DNA of 64,000 bases from Streptomyces niveus (lineage in GTDB: Bacteria; Actinomycetota; Actinomycetes; Streptomycetales; Streptomycetaceae): the NCBI RefSeq assembly GCF_001723055.1, contig NZ_MDCR01000039.1, forward strand, positions 61,009-125,008, read 5' to 3'. The notes beneath the pieces are model-generated. The model saw nothing but the letters and a program-made list of their open reading frames with translations, had not been told where the DNA came from and searched no databases. A program made the translations under genes and the position numbers. The stretch's first letter is position 1. Every line of letters starts with the position of its first letter. Shown one piece after another: positions 51,365 through 61,800 of the stretch.

Positions 51365-51658
51365 ATGTGTCTGGCAGTCCCCGGGCGGGTGCTCAGTACC
51401 GCCGAGGTCGACGGCGCCCTGATGGCCCAGGTCGACTTCGGCGGCGTACGTAAGGAGGTCTGCCTCCAGTACATCCCCGACGCGGAGATCGGCGAGTACG
51501 TCGTCGTCCATGTCGGCTTCGCCATCCAGCGGCTCGACGAGGAGTCGGCCCTGCGCACGCTGGCGAACTTCGAACAACTCGGGCTCCTGGAGGAGGAGTT
51601 CGGCGACGGCTTCGAACTGGCCGCCAGACAGCGGGAATCAGCGGAAGGCACCGGTTAA
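51365..51658 (+). CDS. hypC: HypC-type hydrogenase assembly chaperone
   Basis: 97 residues, ATG 51365 behind GAAGGAGGAGG. MCLAVPGRVLS gives the conserved N-terminal Cys2; VDFGGVRKEVCL and VVVHVGFAIQRLDEE are family marks. It binds HypD during assembly of the Fe(CN)2CO group and escorts it to apo-HhyL. It is adjacent to hypD with no gap, whereas the other HypC domain is fused to HypF. Confidence 0.95.
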   Translation: MCLAVPGRVLSTAEVDGALMAQVDFGGVRKEVCLQYIPDAEIGEYVVVHVGFAIQRLDEESALRTLANFEQLGLLEEEFGDGFELAARQRESAEGTG

Positions 51659-52758
<1,100 letters not shown>

Positions 52759-52762
<4 letters not shown>

Positions 52763-53871
52763 CTGAGACCCGGACGACACCCCCCGTACCCGCCCCGGCG
52801 AGCGCCCCCGCGGGCAACGGTCTCGACTTCGAGAGCTGGACCTGCCCCGTCCCCCTGCGCGCGACCCCGACCGTCGTCATGGGCCACGGCGGTGGCGGGG
52901 CGATGTCCGCCGAACTGGTCGAGCACCTGTTCCTCCCCGCGTACGGCGACGCTGCCGCGCCCGAACTGGGCGACTCCGCCGTCCTCACCGTCGGCGACGG
53001 CACCCGGCTCGCCTTCTCCACCGACTCGTACGTCGTGCGGCCGATGTTCTTCCCCGGCGGCTCCATCGGGGACCTCGCCGTCAACGGAACCGTCAACGAC
53101 CTGGCGATGTCCGGCGCGACACCGCTGTTCATGTCATCCGCCTTCATCCTCCAGGAGGGCACCGCGCTCACCGACCTCGGCCGCGTCGCCCAGGACATGG
53201 GCGCGGCGGCGCGGGCCGCGGGAGTCCGGCTGGTCACCGGCGACACCAAGGTCGTCGACAGCGGCAGTGGGGACGGCGTCTACGTCAACACCTCGGGGAT
53301 CGGAGTGATCCCCGCCGGCGTCGACATCGGCCCGCGCCGCGCGGCCCCCGGCGACGCCGTGCTGATCAGCGGCGACATCGGAGTGCACGGGGTCGCGGTG
53401 ATGAGCTGCCGGGACGGCCTGGACTTCGGTACGACGGTCGAGAGCGACACCGCGCCCCTGCACGGCCTCGTCGCGGCGATGCTCGCCACCGGCGCCGACA
53501 TCCACGTACTGCGCGACCCCACCCGCGGCGGTGTCGCCGCCTCGCTGAACGAGATCGCCACCGCGTCGGGGGTCGGCGTCGAACTGATCGAGCGGGACCT
53601 GCCCGTACCGGACACGGTGCGCGACGCGTGCAGCCTGCTCGGACTCGACCCGCTCCAGGTGGCGAACGAGGGCAAACTGATCGCGATCGTCCCCGCCGAC
53701 CGCTCCGACGAGGTCCTGGCGGCCCTCCAGGCGCATCCCCTGGGGCGCGGCGCGCGCCGCATCGGCACCTGCGTACCCGACCACCCCGGCATGGTGGTGG
53801 CCAGGACCGGGCTCGGCGGCTCGCGGGTGGTGCCTCTCCCCGTCGGCGAACAGCTCCCGAGGATCTGCTGA
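52759..53871 (+). CDS. hypE: Hydrogenase maturation protein HypE
   Basis: 370 residues from GTG 52759 (GTGA overlap with hypD). PurM-like fold with the ATP-binding [15 protein letters not shown] and [16 protein letters not shown] [19 protein letters not shown]. The C-terminus is the family signature PRIC, whose terminal Cys receives the carbamoyl group from HypF and is dehydrated to thiocyanate. It has an N-terminal Pro/Ala-rich extension of about 20 residues. Confidence 0.95.
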
Positions 53872-53885
53872 ATGAGTGAGACGCA

Positions 53886-54608
53886 GTGAGTGAGCGCGGC
53901 GCGGTTCTCTTCGCGCGGTACGCCTACCCGCCCAACGAACTCGGCTACTGCGGCCCGGCGGACTCCGCCGCGCTGCTGCGCCCCGCCGACACCGAGGGCA
54001 TCGAGCGGGGCGCGCGCCAGTTCGAGGGCGCCTGGTGCTATCTCGAATTCCTCGCCGAGACGGCCGGGCTCGACGACCCGCTCGACGAGCGCGTCGTCGA
54101 GGCCTACTGGATCGGCAACGACCTCCTGGACCGGGCCGACCCGGCCGCCCTGCTGGCCCGGATGCGCGACCGCTTCCGCGGCCAGCTCGGCGGCACCTGG
54201 CGCGAGGCGGCCGACCACGCGCTCGCCCACCACAGCTTCCAGGTCTTCGACGTCTACCCCTGGGCCGGCTTGCTGCGCTCCTCCGGCCGACCGACGGCGC
54301 TGTCCGTCCTCGACCGGTGCCGTATCCGAACGGGCGTGGTCCACTCGGTCGCGGGCGAGTCGGCGACGGTCGAGTCCCGCCCGCTGACCTGGACGGGTAC
54401 GGCCCTGATCCCGGGACAGCCCCGCCAGGAGTCCGTGCGCTGGTCGACGGGGGGCCGCTCGCTGATCCCGGGCCTCGCCCCCGGGGACCTCGTGGCGCTG
54501 CACTGGGACTGGGTGTGCGACGTGATCACGAAGGCGCAGGCGGAACGGATCGAATCGACCGAGGCGCGCCAACTCGCCGCGTTGGGCCGCGTGTCCGCGA
54601 CCGCGTGA
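53886..54608 (+). CDS. DUF6390-like hydrogenase-cluster protein
   Basis: 240 residues from GTG 53886, 14 bases after hypE. It starts GAVLFARYAYPPNELGYCGP and continues with WCYLEFLAETAGLDDPLDERVVEAYW and HHSFQVFDVYPWAGLLRS, a pattern I associate with DUF6390 proteins at the end of actinobacterial hyp operons. It is soluble with no cofactor motif, and its function is unknown. It ends seven bases from the convergent beta-lactamase gene, so no independent terminator is visible. Confidence 0.78.
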   Translation: MSERGAVLFARYAYPPNELGYCGPADSAALLRPADTEGIERGARQFEGAWCYLEFLAETAGLDDPLDERVVEAYWIGNDLLDRADPAALLARMRDRFRGQLGGTWREAADHALAHHSFQVFDVYPWAGLLRSSGRPTALSVLDRCRIRTGVVHSVAGESATVESRPLTWTGTALIPGQPRQESVRWSTGGRSLIPGLAPGDLVALHWDWVCDVITKAQAERIESTEARQLAALGRVSATA

Positions 54609-54615
54609 CGCGCGG

Positions 54616-55557
54616 TCAGGCGAACGCGTCGAGCGTCACCTTCGCGGCGCCCGCGAGGAGGGCGTCGTCGGGCTCGGCGTCCTTCTCGTCACGGCGGGAC
54701 ATGACCGCGATGGCGATCGGGGCGGCCTTGGGCGGCCACACGATCGCGATGTCGTTACGGGTGCCGTAACCGCCGGTCCCGGTCTTGTCGCCGACCACCC
54801 AGCCCGCCGGGGCGCCGGCCCGGATGACCTTGTCGCCGGTGGTGTTGCGCTTGAGCCAGTCCGTCAGCACGTCCCGCTTGTCGGCCGGGAGCCTGTCGCC
54901 GAGGACGTACGTACGCAGATCGGTGGCCAGCGCGCGGGGCGTGCTCGTGTCGCGGAGGTCGCCGGGGAGGGCTTCGCTGAGCGCGTCCTCGTAACGGTCG
55001 CAGCGGGTGACGCGGTCGCCGATCGAGACGAGGGCGGCTTCGAGCCTCTTGGGGCCCCCGATCTCGTGGAAGAGAAGGTTGGCGGCCCCGTTGTCGCTGT
55101 AGCGGACGGTGGCGTCGCACAGCTCGCGCAGGGTGAGGCCCGTGTCGAGGTGCTTCTCGGTGATCGGCGAGTACCCGGCGCCGGCGAGATCGTCGCGGTC
55201 GTACCGTACGAGCCGGTCGAGCTGCCTGAGGGAGTTCTTCTCCAGCATGACGGCGGCGAGCAGCGCCTTGCAGGTGGAGGCGAACGCGAAGCGCTCGTCG
55301 GGCCGGTGGGTGATGGACCGGCCGGAGCCGGTGTCGATCGCGTAGACACCGAGCCGGGCGTCGAACTTCCGCTCCAGACCGGCGAACGCGCGCTTGAGCC
55401 CCGAGTCGGAGCCGGAGTCGGCGCCGGGGGTGGGGCTGGACGGGCGGGGGCTCGACTTCGCCTCGTCGGCCTTGCTCGTGCCGCAGCCGATGAGCGGGAC
55501 GGTCACGAGGCCGGTGAGTGCGGCGAGTGCGGTACGGCGAGGGAGGGTGCTGGACAT
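54616..55557 (-). CDS. Class A beta-lactamase (lipoprotein)
   Basis: 313 residues. The signal sequence has twin arginines (LPRRTALAAL) and a lipobox PLIGC, so the enzyme is probably lipid-anchored and Tat-exported. Catalytic motifs: Ser70-x-x-Lys as STCK, SDN130-132 as YSDNGAAN, Glu166 in DRYEDALS, and KTG234-236 as GDKTGTGGYG. Position 170 is Ser instead of the usual Asn. It hydrolyses penicillins and probably cephalosporins outside the membrane. Divergent from a LysR gene across about 150 bases, matching the blaL-blaA-blaB layout of Streptomyces cacaoi. Confidence 0.94.
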   Translation of the reverse strand: MSSTLPRRTALAALTGLVTVPLIGCGTSKADEAKSSPRPSSPTPGADSGSDSGLKRAFAGLERKFDARLGVYAIDTGSGRSITHRPDERFAFASTCKALLAAVMLEKNSLRQLDRLVRYDRDDLAGAGYSPITEKHLDTGLTLRELCDATVRYSDNGAANLLFHEIGGPKRLEAALVSIGDRVTRCDRYEDALSEALPGDLRDTSTPRALATDLRTYVLGDRLPADKRDVLTDWLKRNTTGDKVIRAGAPAGWVVGDKTGTGGYGTRNDIAIVWPPKAAPIAIAVMSRRDEKDAEPDDALLAGAAKVTLDAFA

Positions 55558-55662
55558 GTGGTGCCGGGTTTCCTTTCCGTGGAGCGCTGCGGAGCACGGT
55601 TCGGGCGTTCCGTACTCCTTCGCCCGAGGAGAACAACGCCCGCGCGGTCACGTCCAAGACAG

Positions 55663-55695
55663 ATATCGCTCATGGATCGATCAATAATCGGTATG
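55663..55695. promoter_or_regulatory. AT-rich dyads between beta-lactamase and LysR genes (candidate BlaA operator)
   Basis: ATCG (55665-55668), CGAT (55678-55681) and ATCG (55687-55690) form two overlapping dyads in the only AT-rich stretch of the gap, consistent with LysR binding sites next to the regulator start. In S. cacaoi the BlaA activator binds the corresponding intergenic region. Confidence 0.45.
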
Positions 55696-55705
55696 ATTGC
55701 TGCTC

Positions 55706-56662
55706 GTGGACCTGATACGCCATCTCCAGTGCTTTGTGGCTGTTGCTGAAGAGTTACATTTCGGCCGCGCGGCCCAGCGTCTCGGCGTGGCCCAGCCACC
55801 CTTGTCGCAGCGCATCCAGCGCCTGGAGCGGGAGTTGGGTGTACGCCTCTTCGAACGCTCCAGCAGACAGGTGACGATCACCAAGGGAGGCACCCTCCTG
55901 CTGGACGAGGCACGCCGGCTGCTGGCCCACTCCGAGGCACTGATGGCCACGGCCCGCCGGATCCAGGACGGTCACAGCGGGCTGCTGCGCGCCGCCCTGC
56001 CGCCCGACATCACCGGCGGGACCGTGGCCGCGATCCTGGCCGGATTCCAGGAGCGTGAGAGCGGAGTGGAGCTGGAACTGCACGAGCTGCCGACCGCCGA
56101 GCAGCTCGCCCGACTCGCCTCGCACGACCTGGACGTCGGCCTCATCCACCACCCCTGCGACGTGTCCGGGCTGGAGCTCGGCCCCGTCCTGCGCCACGAG
56201 TTGGGCGTCCTGCTGCCGCACGACGCCGCCGAGGCGCGCCTCGAAACGGTCCCGCTCGCCGCGCTCACCGGGTACGACCTGATCCTCTTCCCCCGCGCCC
56301 ACGCCCCGGCCGTCCACGACGAACTCCTGACCACTTGCGCCCGGCACGGCTACACCCCCGCGGCTGTCCGGCACGGTCAGGGTCCCAGCTTCATCCGCGG
56401 CCTGCTCCTGTCGAGCCGGGCCATCGCCTTCGGGCCGCGCGACGCCCACCACGCCGGGGATCCGGACCTGGTCTGGCGCCCGCTGAGCGGCGCGCCGCTG
56501 GCCTGGCGTCACTCGGCGGCCTGGCCACGGGGGCGGGGCGACGCCGCCGTACGGGCCTTCGCCGACACCGTCACCGACGCCCTGGGCCGTACCGCGGCGC
56601 CCGGCCCCGGCGTAGCCCCCGGCCCGCTGCATCTGCGCCCGACGGCGGAGTACTGGATATGA
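55706..56662 (+). CDS. blaA: LysR-family regulator, BlaA-like
   Basis: 318 residues from GTG 55706; a TTG at 55697 adds three. LysR N-terminus: IRHLQCFVAVAEELHFGRAAQRL, then VAQPPLSQRIQRLERELG. The effector domain (LRAALPPDITGGTVAAIL, YDLILFPRAHAP) follows. It is divergent from the beta-lactamase and translationally coupled (ATGA) to a BlaB-like protein, the exact gene order of the S. cacaoi beta-lactamase regulon, where BlaA activates blaL. Symbol applied by synteny. Confidence 0.85.
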   Translation: MDLIRHLQCFVAVAEELHFGRAAQRLGVAQPPLSQRIQRLERELGVRLFERSSRQVTITKGGTLLLDEARRLLAHSEALMATARRIQDGHSGLLRAALPPDITGGTVAAILAGFQERESGVELELHELPTAEQLARLASHDLDVGLIHHPCDVSGLELGPVLRHELGVLLPHDAAEARLETVPLAALTGYDLILFPRAHAPAVHDELLTTCARHGYTPAAVRHGQGPSFIRGLLLSSRAIAFGPRDAHHAGDPDLVWRPLSGAPLAWRHSAAWPRGRGDAAVRAFADTVTDALGRTAAPGPGVAPGPLHLRPTAEYWI

Positions 56663-57591
56663 CCGAGCCCACCACCCGCAACCATCCGCGGGACCGCATC
56701 CGCGCCGCGTTCGCCGCGGCCGGCGTCACCGGCTGGCTGCACGCCGTGGACATCGACTCCGCCGCCCAGATCGAGGTGGGCGCCGACCAGCCGGTGGTCA
56801 CCGCGAGCGTCCACAAACTCTGTCTGCTCGTCGCGCTCCACCAGCACGCCGAGGCCGGGCGCCTGGCCCTGACCGACCAGGTCGAGTCCCCGGCCGGCGG
56901 CCGTACCCCCGGGCCGACGGGGCTGTCCGCCATGCTCGATCCGGCCCGCGTGTCCCTGCGCGACGCGGCCTATCTGATGATGGCCGTCAGCGACAACACC
57001 GCCGCCGAACTGCTGCTGGCGCGCGTCGGCCTCGACGCCGTGAACGAGACCACCGAACGGCTGGGTCTCACGCGTACGCACGCCGTCCAGACCTTCGGCG
57101 AGTTCATCACCACCATCAGGGAGGACGCCGGACACGGCGGCCCGCAGGCCCTGGCCGACCCCCAGGTCCTCGCGCGCCTGCGCGCCCTGGACCCCGCGCG
57201 CACCAACCGCAGCACCCCGCGCGACATGACCCGGCTGCTCGGGGCGATCTGGCGCGATGAGGCATGCACCCCCGAGCACAGCGCGGCTGTCCGCCGGCTG
57301 CTCGGTCTCCAGGTGTGGCCCCACCGGCTGGCGTCGGGCTTCCCCTTCGACGAGGTGCACGTGGCCGGCAAGACCGGCAGCGCGCCCACCCTCCGTAACG
57401 AGGTCGGCGTCATCGAGTACCCGGACCACGGCCGTTACGCCGTCGCGATCTTCACCCGCGCGGCCAGCCCGGCCGCCGCCCTGCCCGCGGCGGACGCCGT
57501 GATCGGCACGACGGCCCGCATCGCGATCGACGCGCTGCGCAGCCCCGATCCGCGTTCGGCGGGGGGCTTTCGGGGGAGGCCGGGGGCGTAA
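56659..57591 (+). CDS. blaB: Serine hydrolase of the beta-lactamase/PBP fold, BlaB-like
   Basis: 310 residues from ATG 56659, coupled to the LysR gene. Penicilloyl-enzyme motifs are present: SVHK (SxxK), SDNTA and KTGS, but there is no clear Glu166 loop and no signal peptide. In S. cacaoi, BlaB is required with BlaA for beta-lactamase induction and does not itself act as a beta-lactamase (established); a cytoplasmic sensor role is inferred here. Alternative: an intracellular serine hydrolase unrelated to induction. A strong stem-loop lies at its end. Confidence 0.82.
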   Translation: MTEPTTRNHPRDRIRAAFAAAGVTGWLHAVDIDSAAQIEVGADQPVVTASVHKLCLLVALHQHAEAGRLALTDQVESPAGGRTPGPTGLSAMLDPARVSLRDAAYLMMAVSDNTAAELLLARVGLDAVNETTERLGLTRTHAVQTFGEFITTIREDAGHGGPQALADPQVLARLRALDPARTNRSTPRDMTRLLGAIWRDEACTPEHSAAVRRLLGLQVWPHRLASGFPFDEVHVAGKTGSAPTLRNEVGVIEYPDHGRYAVAIFTRAASPAAALPAADAVIGTTARIAIDALRSPDPRSAGGFRGRPGA

Positions 57592-57607
57592 CGCTGTGCC
57601 CCCGGCC
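57578..57607 (+). terminator. Stem-loop at the end of the blaA-blaB operon
   Basis: Perfect 10-bp arms GGCCGGGGGC (57578-57587) and GCCCCCGGCC (57598-57607) with a 10-base loop that contains the blaB stop codon. Confidence 0.75.
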
Positions 57608-57723
57608 GTCGGGGAGGCCGGTTCTCGTCTACGTGCGGCCGTGGCCCGTCGCGCAGTCGTACTAGTCTCATCGCCGAAGCTGGTTATCCGTCGTACGACT
57701 GGGACGCACTGAGCGGGGCGGTT

Positions 57724-58500
57724 GTGGAAGAGCACCGGGCAGACACCGATGCCGAGGGGGCGGACACCCGCCACGACGACGACGCGTCGGATCTGAGAGA
57801 CCGGCTCGGCCGGCTGGAGCGGGTGGTCGCCGGGATGGCGGCCGAGGCGACTGTACGGGGCGGGGAGAGCGGGGAGCCCGCAGCCACCGAGACCGCTGAG
57901 ACCGCTGACGCGCCCGAGGCCGACACCGAGGTCATCCCCACGATCGAGCGGGAGCCGGAACCGCAGCCGCCTGTGACGCACGACGACACGGCCGCGCCGC
58001 GGCGTACGCGCCGGCGACGGGTCGGCTGGGTCCTGGCGGGCACCTGCGCCTGCTGCGCCGTCGTACTCGCCGGCACGCTGATCGGCGGCGGCTCGGCGCC
58101 ACCCTGGATGTCCATACCCGGGGTCACGGAGAACAACGACGAGGATGATCCGGCGAACTCCTCACCCCGGCCCGCGAGTTCGGTCTCGGGCGCCCCCGAC
58201 GGCGGACCGGGCGAACGCGCCGTACCGGCGCCGGGAGACCCCACCCGGAGCGGCGAGGCCCCGGAGCCCTCGGCCGGCGCAGGATCGGGCGGCAGCGGCT
58301 CACCCGACCCCGACCCCACTCCGACCGACGCCGTATCGCCCTCCGCGACATCGGGGAGCCCGAGCGCCCCGGAGACCACCACCCCGCAGTCACCCACGGC
58401 CGGCACCGGCACCCCGACACCCTCCGACGAGCCGACGGACCCCCCGCCGGAGGACACCGATCCGCTCGGCGGCCTGCTCGGTGGCCTCTTCGGCGGCTGA
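57724..58500 (+). CDS. Membrane-anchored protein with Pro/Ser/Thr-rich outer tail
   Basis: 258 residues from GTG 57724. The acidic cytoplasmic N-terminus (about 95 residues, with a short coiled-coil-like LRDRLGRLERVVAGM) is followed by a basic stop-transfer RRTRRRR, a single span VGWVLAGTCACCAVVLAGTL, and a long extracytoplasmic low-complexity tail ending GGLLGGLFGG. No family recognised; resembles many actinomycete cell-wall-spanning proteins of unknown role. An opposite-strand frame of similar length is open but has no such architecture and is rejected. Confidence 0.75.
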   Translation: MEEHRADTDAEGADTRHDDDASDLRDRLGRLERVVAGMAAEATVRGGESGEPAATETAETADAPEADTEVIPTIEREPEPQPPVTHDDTAAPRRTRRRRVGWVLAGTCACCAVVLAGTLIGGGSAPPWMSIPGVTENNDEDDPANSSPRPASSVSGAPDGGPGERAVPAPGDPTRSGEAPEPSAGAGSGGSGSPDPDPTPTDAVSPSATSGSPSAPETTTPQSPTAGTGTPTPSDEPTDPPPEDTDPLGGLLGGLFGG

Positions 58501-58562
58501 CCCGCGGTCAGGGGCGGCTCATGTGTCCACTTGCTGGACGGATCACATCGAGCTTCACGTCG

Positions 58563-58727
58563 TCAACGCCGCCGCACAGCAGCCAGTAGCTGGGCGAGGA
58601 CCTCCGCCGCGGCTCGCCGACGAGCCGGTCGAGAGGACCATACCGCTGGTAGGACCACACCAGCGAAGAAGGCTCCGAGGACCAAGGCCAGGAGCGGGCC
58701 CATCGAGTTGGTCATCAGCTGGGACAT
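58563..58727 (-). CDS. 54-residue single-span membrane protein, divergent from the NACHT gene
   Basis: ATG 58727 has AGAGGG six bases upstream; TGA lies at 58563-58565. The peptide is MSQLMTNSM, then a hydrophobic helix GPLLALVLGAFFAGVVLPAV, then a basic amphipathic C-terminus rich in Arg (RPARRRAAAEVLAQLLAAVRRR). It is too short for common cut-offs and has no recognised family. Bases at third codon positions are less GC-biased than in the flanking core genes, like the NACHT gene it faces across 172 bases. A membrane partner, antitoxin or effector of the NACHT protein is possible but unproven. Confidence 0.6.
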   Translation of the reverse strand: MSQLMTNSMGPLLALVLGAFFAGVVLPAVWSSRPARRRAAAEVLAQLLAAVRRR

Positions 58728-58899
58728 CAATTCCCTCTTCCATCAGAAGGACGCAGGTGCGACCGGTTGGACTGAGCATGGGTCGTGGCTCTGCGCGCTC
58801 CCTTTAGCGGCGAAGAACTCCTAAGTCGAGTCTGTAGTCCCAGCCCACGGCATACGCTGCTGAGCGTGCGGTCGAAGCGGACCGAAGCTGGGGGGATTC
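58728..58899. promoter_or_regulatory. Divergent control region between small membrane protein and XRE-NACHT gene
   Basis: 172 bases of intermediate GC with CCTAAGTCGAGTCTGTAG at about 58820-58837 and CATACGCTGC at 58852-58861 as the most promoter-like stretch. No clear dyad. The NACHT protein's own XRE domain could bind here. Confidence 0.35.
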
Positions 58900-61800
58900 T
58901 TGACAGGGGAATCAGCGGGTGCGGTAGCGGACTTCTGCGCAACACTTCGCCGCCTCGTACGTGGCTGTGGTGTCCCGCAGATTGGGCTTGCCCGGGCGCT
59001 GAACCGCAGTGAGGCGTCCGTGTCTGAACTTCTCAACGGACGCCGTTCCACGCCACCAAAGCTGGATGACATCTTGCTGATCTTGGCATGCTGCCGAGCC
59101 AGTGTCGGTGGTCACCCGCCGCCCGGCCTGTCTCTGGATCCTGGGTGGTGGCGTACAAGGCTGAGCGAGCTTGAGGCCACGACAGAGGCACAGCGCCGTA
59201 TCGCGGCGCCGCGAGTGCAGACGCGCGAGTCTGGAGCGGCCGAAACCGCTGGTGTGCAGCGCATAGAGAGAGTGACCTTCGATTTTGCGGGCGCCGTGGA
59301 GATTCTTATCGGTGAGCGAGGAGGTTTCGACGACCTGGTGCAGGAGACACTTGAGCCACTGAATCTCTTGGGCAACGCGAGTGTGAGCCTTCGTGGACTA
59401 TTCGAAGGCTTCGGTGCTCGCGTGCGAGCCAGTCGGGGAACCACAAGAACGGCACTGCTGTGCGCGGCGGACGTAGTTCTTTTGGTGAGTGCCTTCAGTA
59501 GTGCTGTGGCAGAGCAAGGGATCGTAGCCGGACCGGAGGCCGGAGACGGAACTGGCGACGTTGTCACTCAGGTCCTCGAAGAACTCGGGAGAATTGAACT
59601 TGGTTCGGCGCGAGTAAGAGACAGCGCTGAGCTTCGCGAGGAGATATCTGCGGCGTATTCGTCGGCAGTTGACGTCGTGTACAGCCTGGGCAATCCATTT
59701 GAGTATGAGCCGGAGCGACTTGCGCGTCTGGCGTGGCGTCGGTATGAAGCTCTGCTGGCTCCCGTCACCTGGGACTGCCCGGAGTTGCGCCTCACCTCTG
59801 AAACGTATGACCCTGACCAAGAACTGGGCCGACCCCCGACCACGTCCGATCGCGTGGGTCTCGTCGAACTCGGTTCGCTGTTTGCGGAGTTTGCGTGTAC
59901 AGGGCCGGTCAGCGCACAACAGCGAGAACGGATGCGGGCGCCAATCGCGTCCGCGGAAGGATCAGGCCCTACTATTCCGTCTCTTGAGGCGGGCTATGTA
60001 GATCCTGCATTTCGGGTTGCCAGGCATTCGATCGGCCGACAACTTACGGCTGAAAATTGGTGGCAGCAGCAGCCTCTGAGAGAGGACTTGGCAGGATTTC
60101 TTGGTGCGTACCTGATTACCCATCAGGCGACTCAGGCACCCCTATTGATTTTCGGTCACCCCGGCTCCGGAAAGTCCTCGTTGACCAAGCTGATGGCCGC
60201 CCGGCTACCAGAAGCTGAATACTTCAGTCTCAGGGTCGAGCTGCGCCATACCCCGGTGGATCTGGATCTTCAAGAACAACTTGAGTTGGCGTTGTTCCAT
60301 TCGACCGGACACCGAACTGCCTGGCCCGACGCAGCGGGCGCGGGGTCTGAAGTCACCCGAGTCGTCCTACTCGACGGATTTGATGAGCTGCTTCAGGCGG
60401 GTGGAGACTTTATCGACATGGCTCAACAGTGGCGTTACTTGAAAGACATCGAGCAGTTTCAGCAGCGAGAGAGCGAACTGGGGCGTGTCACAGTTTTTAT
60501 CGTGACGAGCCGCACGGTGGTCGCGGACCAAGTCTTCACCCCGGCCGCCAGTACCGTGATCCGGGTCGAGCCGTTCGACGACACGCGAATCATCCGCTGG
60601 CTGGAGGTTTGGGAGGTTGCCAACCGTCGCTACTTCGCTGTCCACGGCTTGGAACCGCCCACGTGGCAAGTCGTTCGACCTCACCTTGACCTGGCTCGCC
60701 AGCCTTTACTTCTGCTTATGCTTGCTCTGTATGACGGGGTTGACAATCCCCTTCGGCGACTTGGCGCGCACAGCGTTCGACGGGTCGACTTGTACGAACG
60801 TCTCCTCAAGGAATTTGTGCGTCGGCAAGTCGTGAAGAAATCTGGAATATTGCCTTCCGCTGTTGAGGAAGATTCCGTGGAACGGGAACTCCGGCGCCTC
60901 AGCGTGATCGCGATTGGAATGTTCAACCGGCGCAGGCAGAGCATCACCGAATCCGACGCGGACAAAGATCTTGAGGCACTGCTTGACGGTGATGGTTCTA
61001 CCTTGTTGTTTGGTCGATTCTTCTTCGTGCATGAATCCCAGACAGTTGTCGCTGCCGAGGAGGTGAGGTCGTATGAATTCTTGCATGCCACCTTTGGTGA
61101 ATACTTGGTAGCTCGGCTGATCGGGGCCGAGCTTCAGGCCGTGCTCGACGAGTGGGAAGCTCAATCATCGGAACTCGTCAACGATACCCGCTTGTATGCC
61201 TTGCTCTCATTTGTCCCGTTGACGGATGACGCCGAAGTGCTCCGTAATGCGGGTGAGCTGCGAGAAATTACGGTGACATCGGAAGGGAATGCACTACCGA
61301 AACTGCTACGTGTCCTGTTCTCGCAAGCGTACCAAGATGGTCGTCGGCCCCGGCAGTCGTACCAACCCATCGACCGTAAATCGATCGAACGTGATGCCAC
61401 ATACACTGCGAATCTGCTTCTGTTGGCCGTTCTCGCCGAAGGGAGTGTAAGTGTCTCAGATTTCTTTGCGACGTCGGCTCCGATCGAAACCTGGTGGCGC
61501 TGTGTGCAGATATGGAGGTCCCAATTCGGGGAGAACGCGTGGGAAGTTTTCACCGGGACGCTCTTGCTGGAGGATCGAGCAATCGGTCTCGATCTGGAAA
61601 GATCCTGGGACATATGCGTCAAAATTCGCGGGGTTGGCATGGCATCTGCCGAATCTCTGTCCTGGGCGTTGCGGTTGAGCTCTCTCGGCCCCACTTCCTA
61701 TCATGACTCGAAGGGTGTGAACCCGGCCAACCTGATACGGCGACTCTCTTTTGTTCACGATGCCGAGGTGCATCAACTGTTGCATGCTCTTTTTCCGCTG

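Noticed and set aside
57684..58457. Ser/Val-rich - strand frame opposite the membrane-anchored protein
   Set aside because: No ribosome site or domain; the + strand protein has a clear cytoplasmic-span-tail architecture.
58899..58925. TTGACA at the start of the NACHT gene read as a -35 promoter box
   Set aside because: No fitting -10 follows, and TTG here is needed as start codon directly before the XRE fold.
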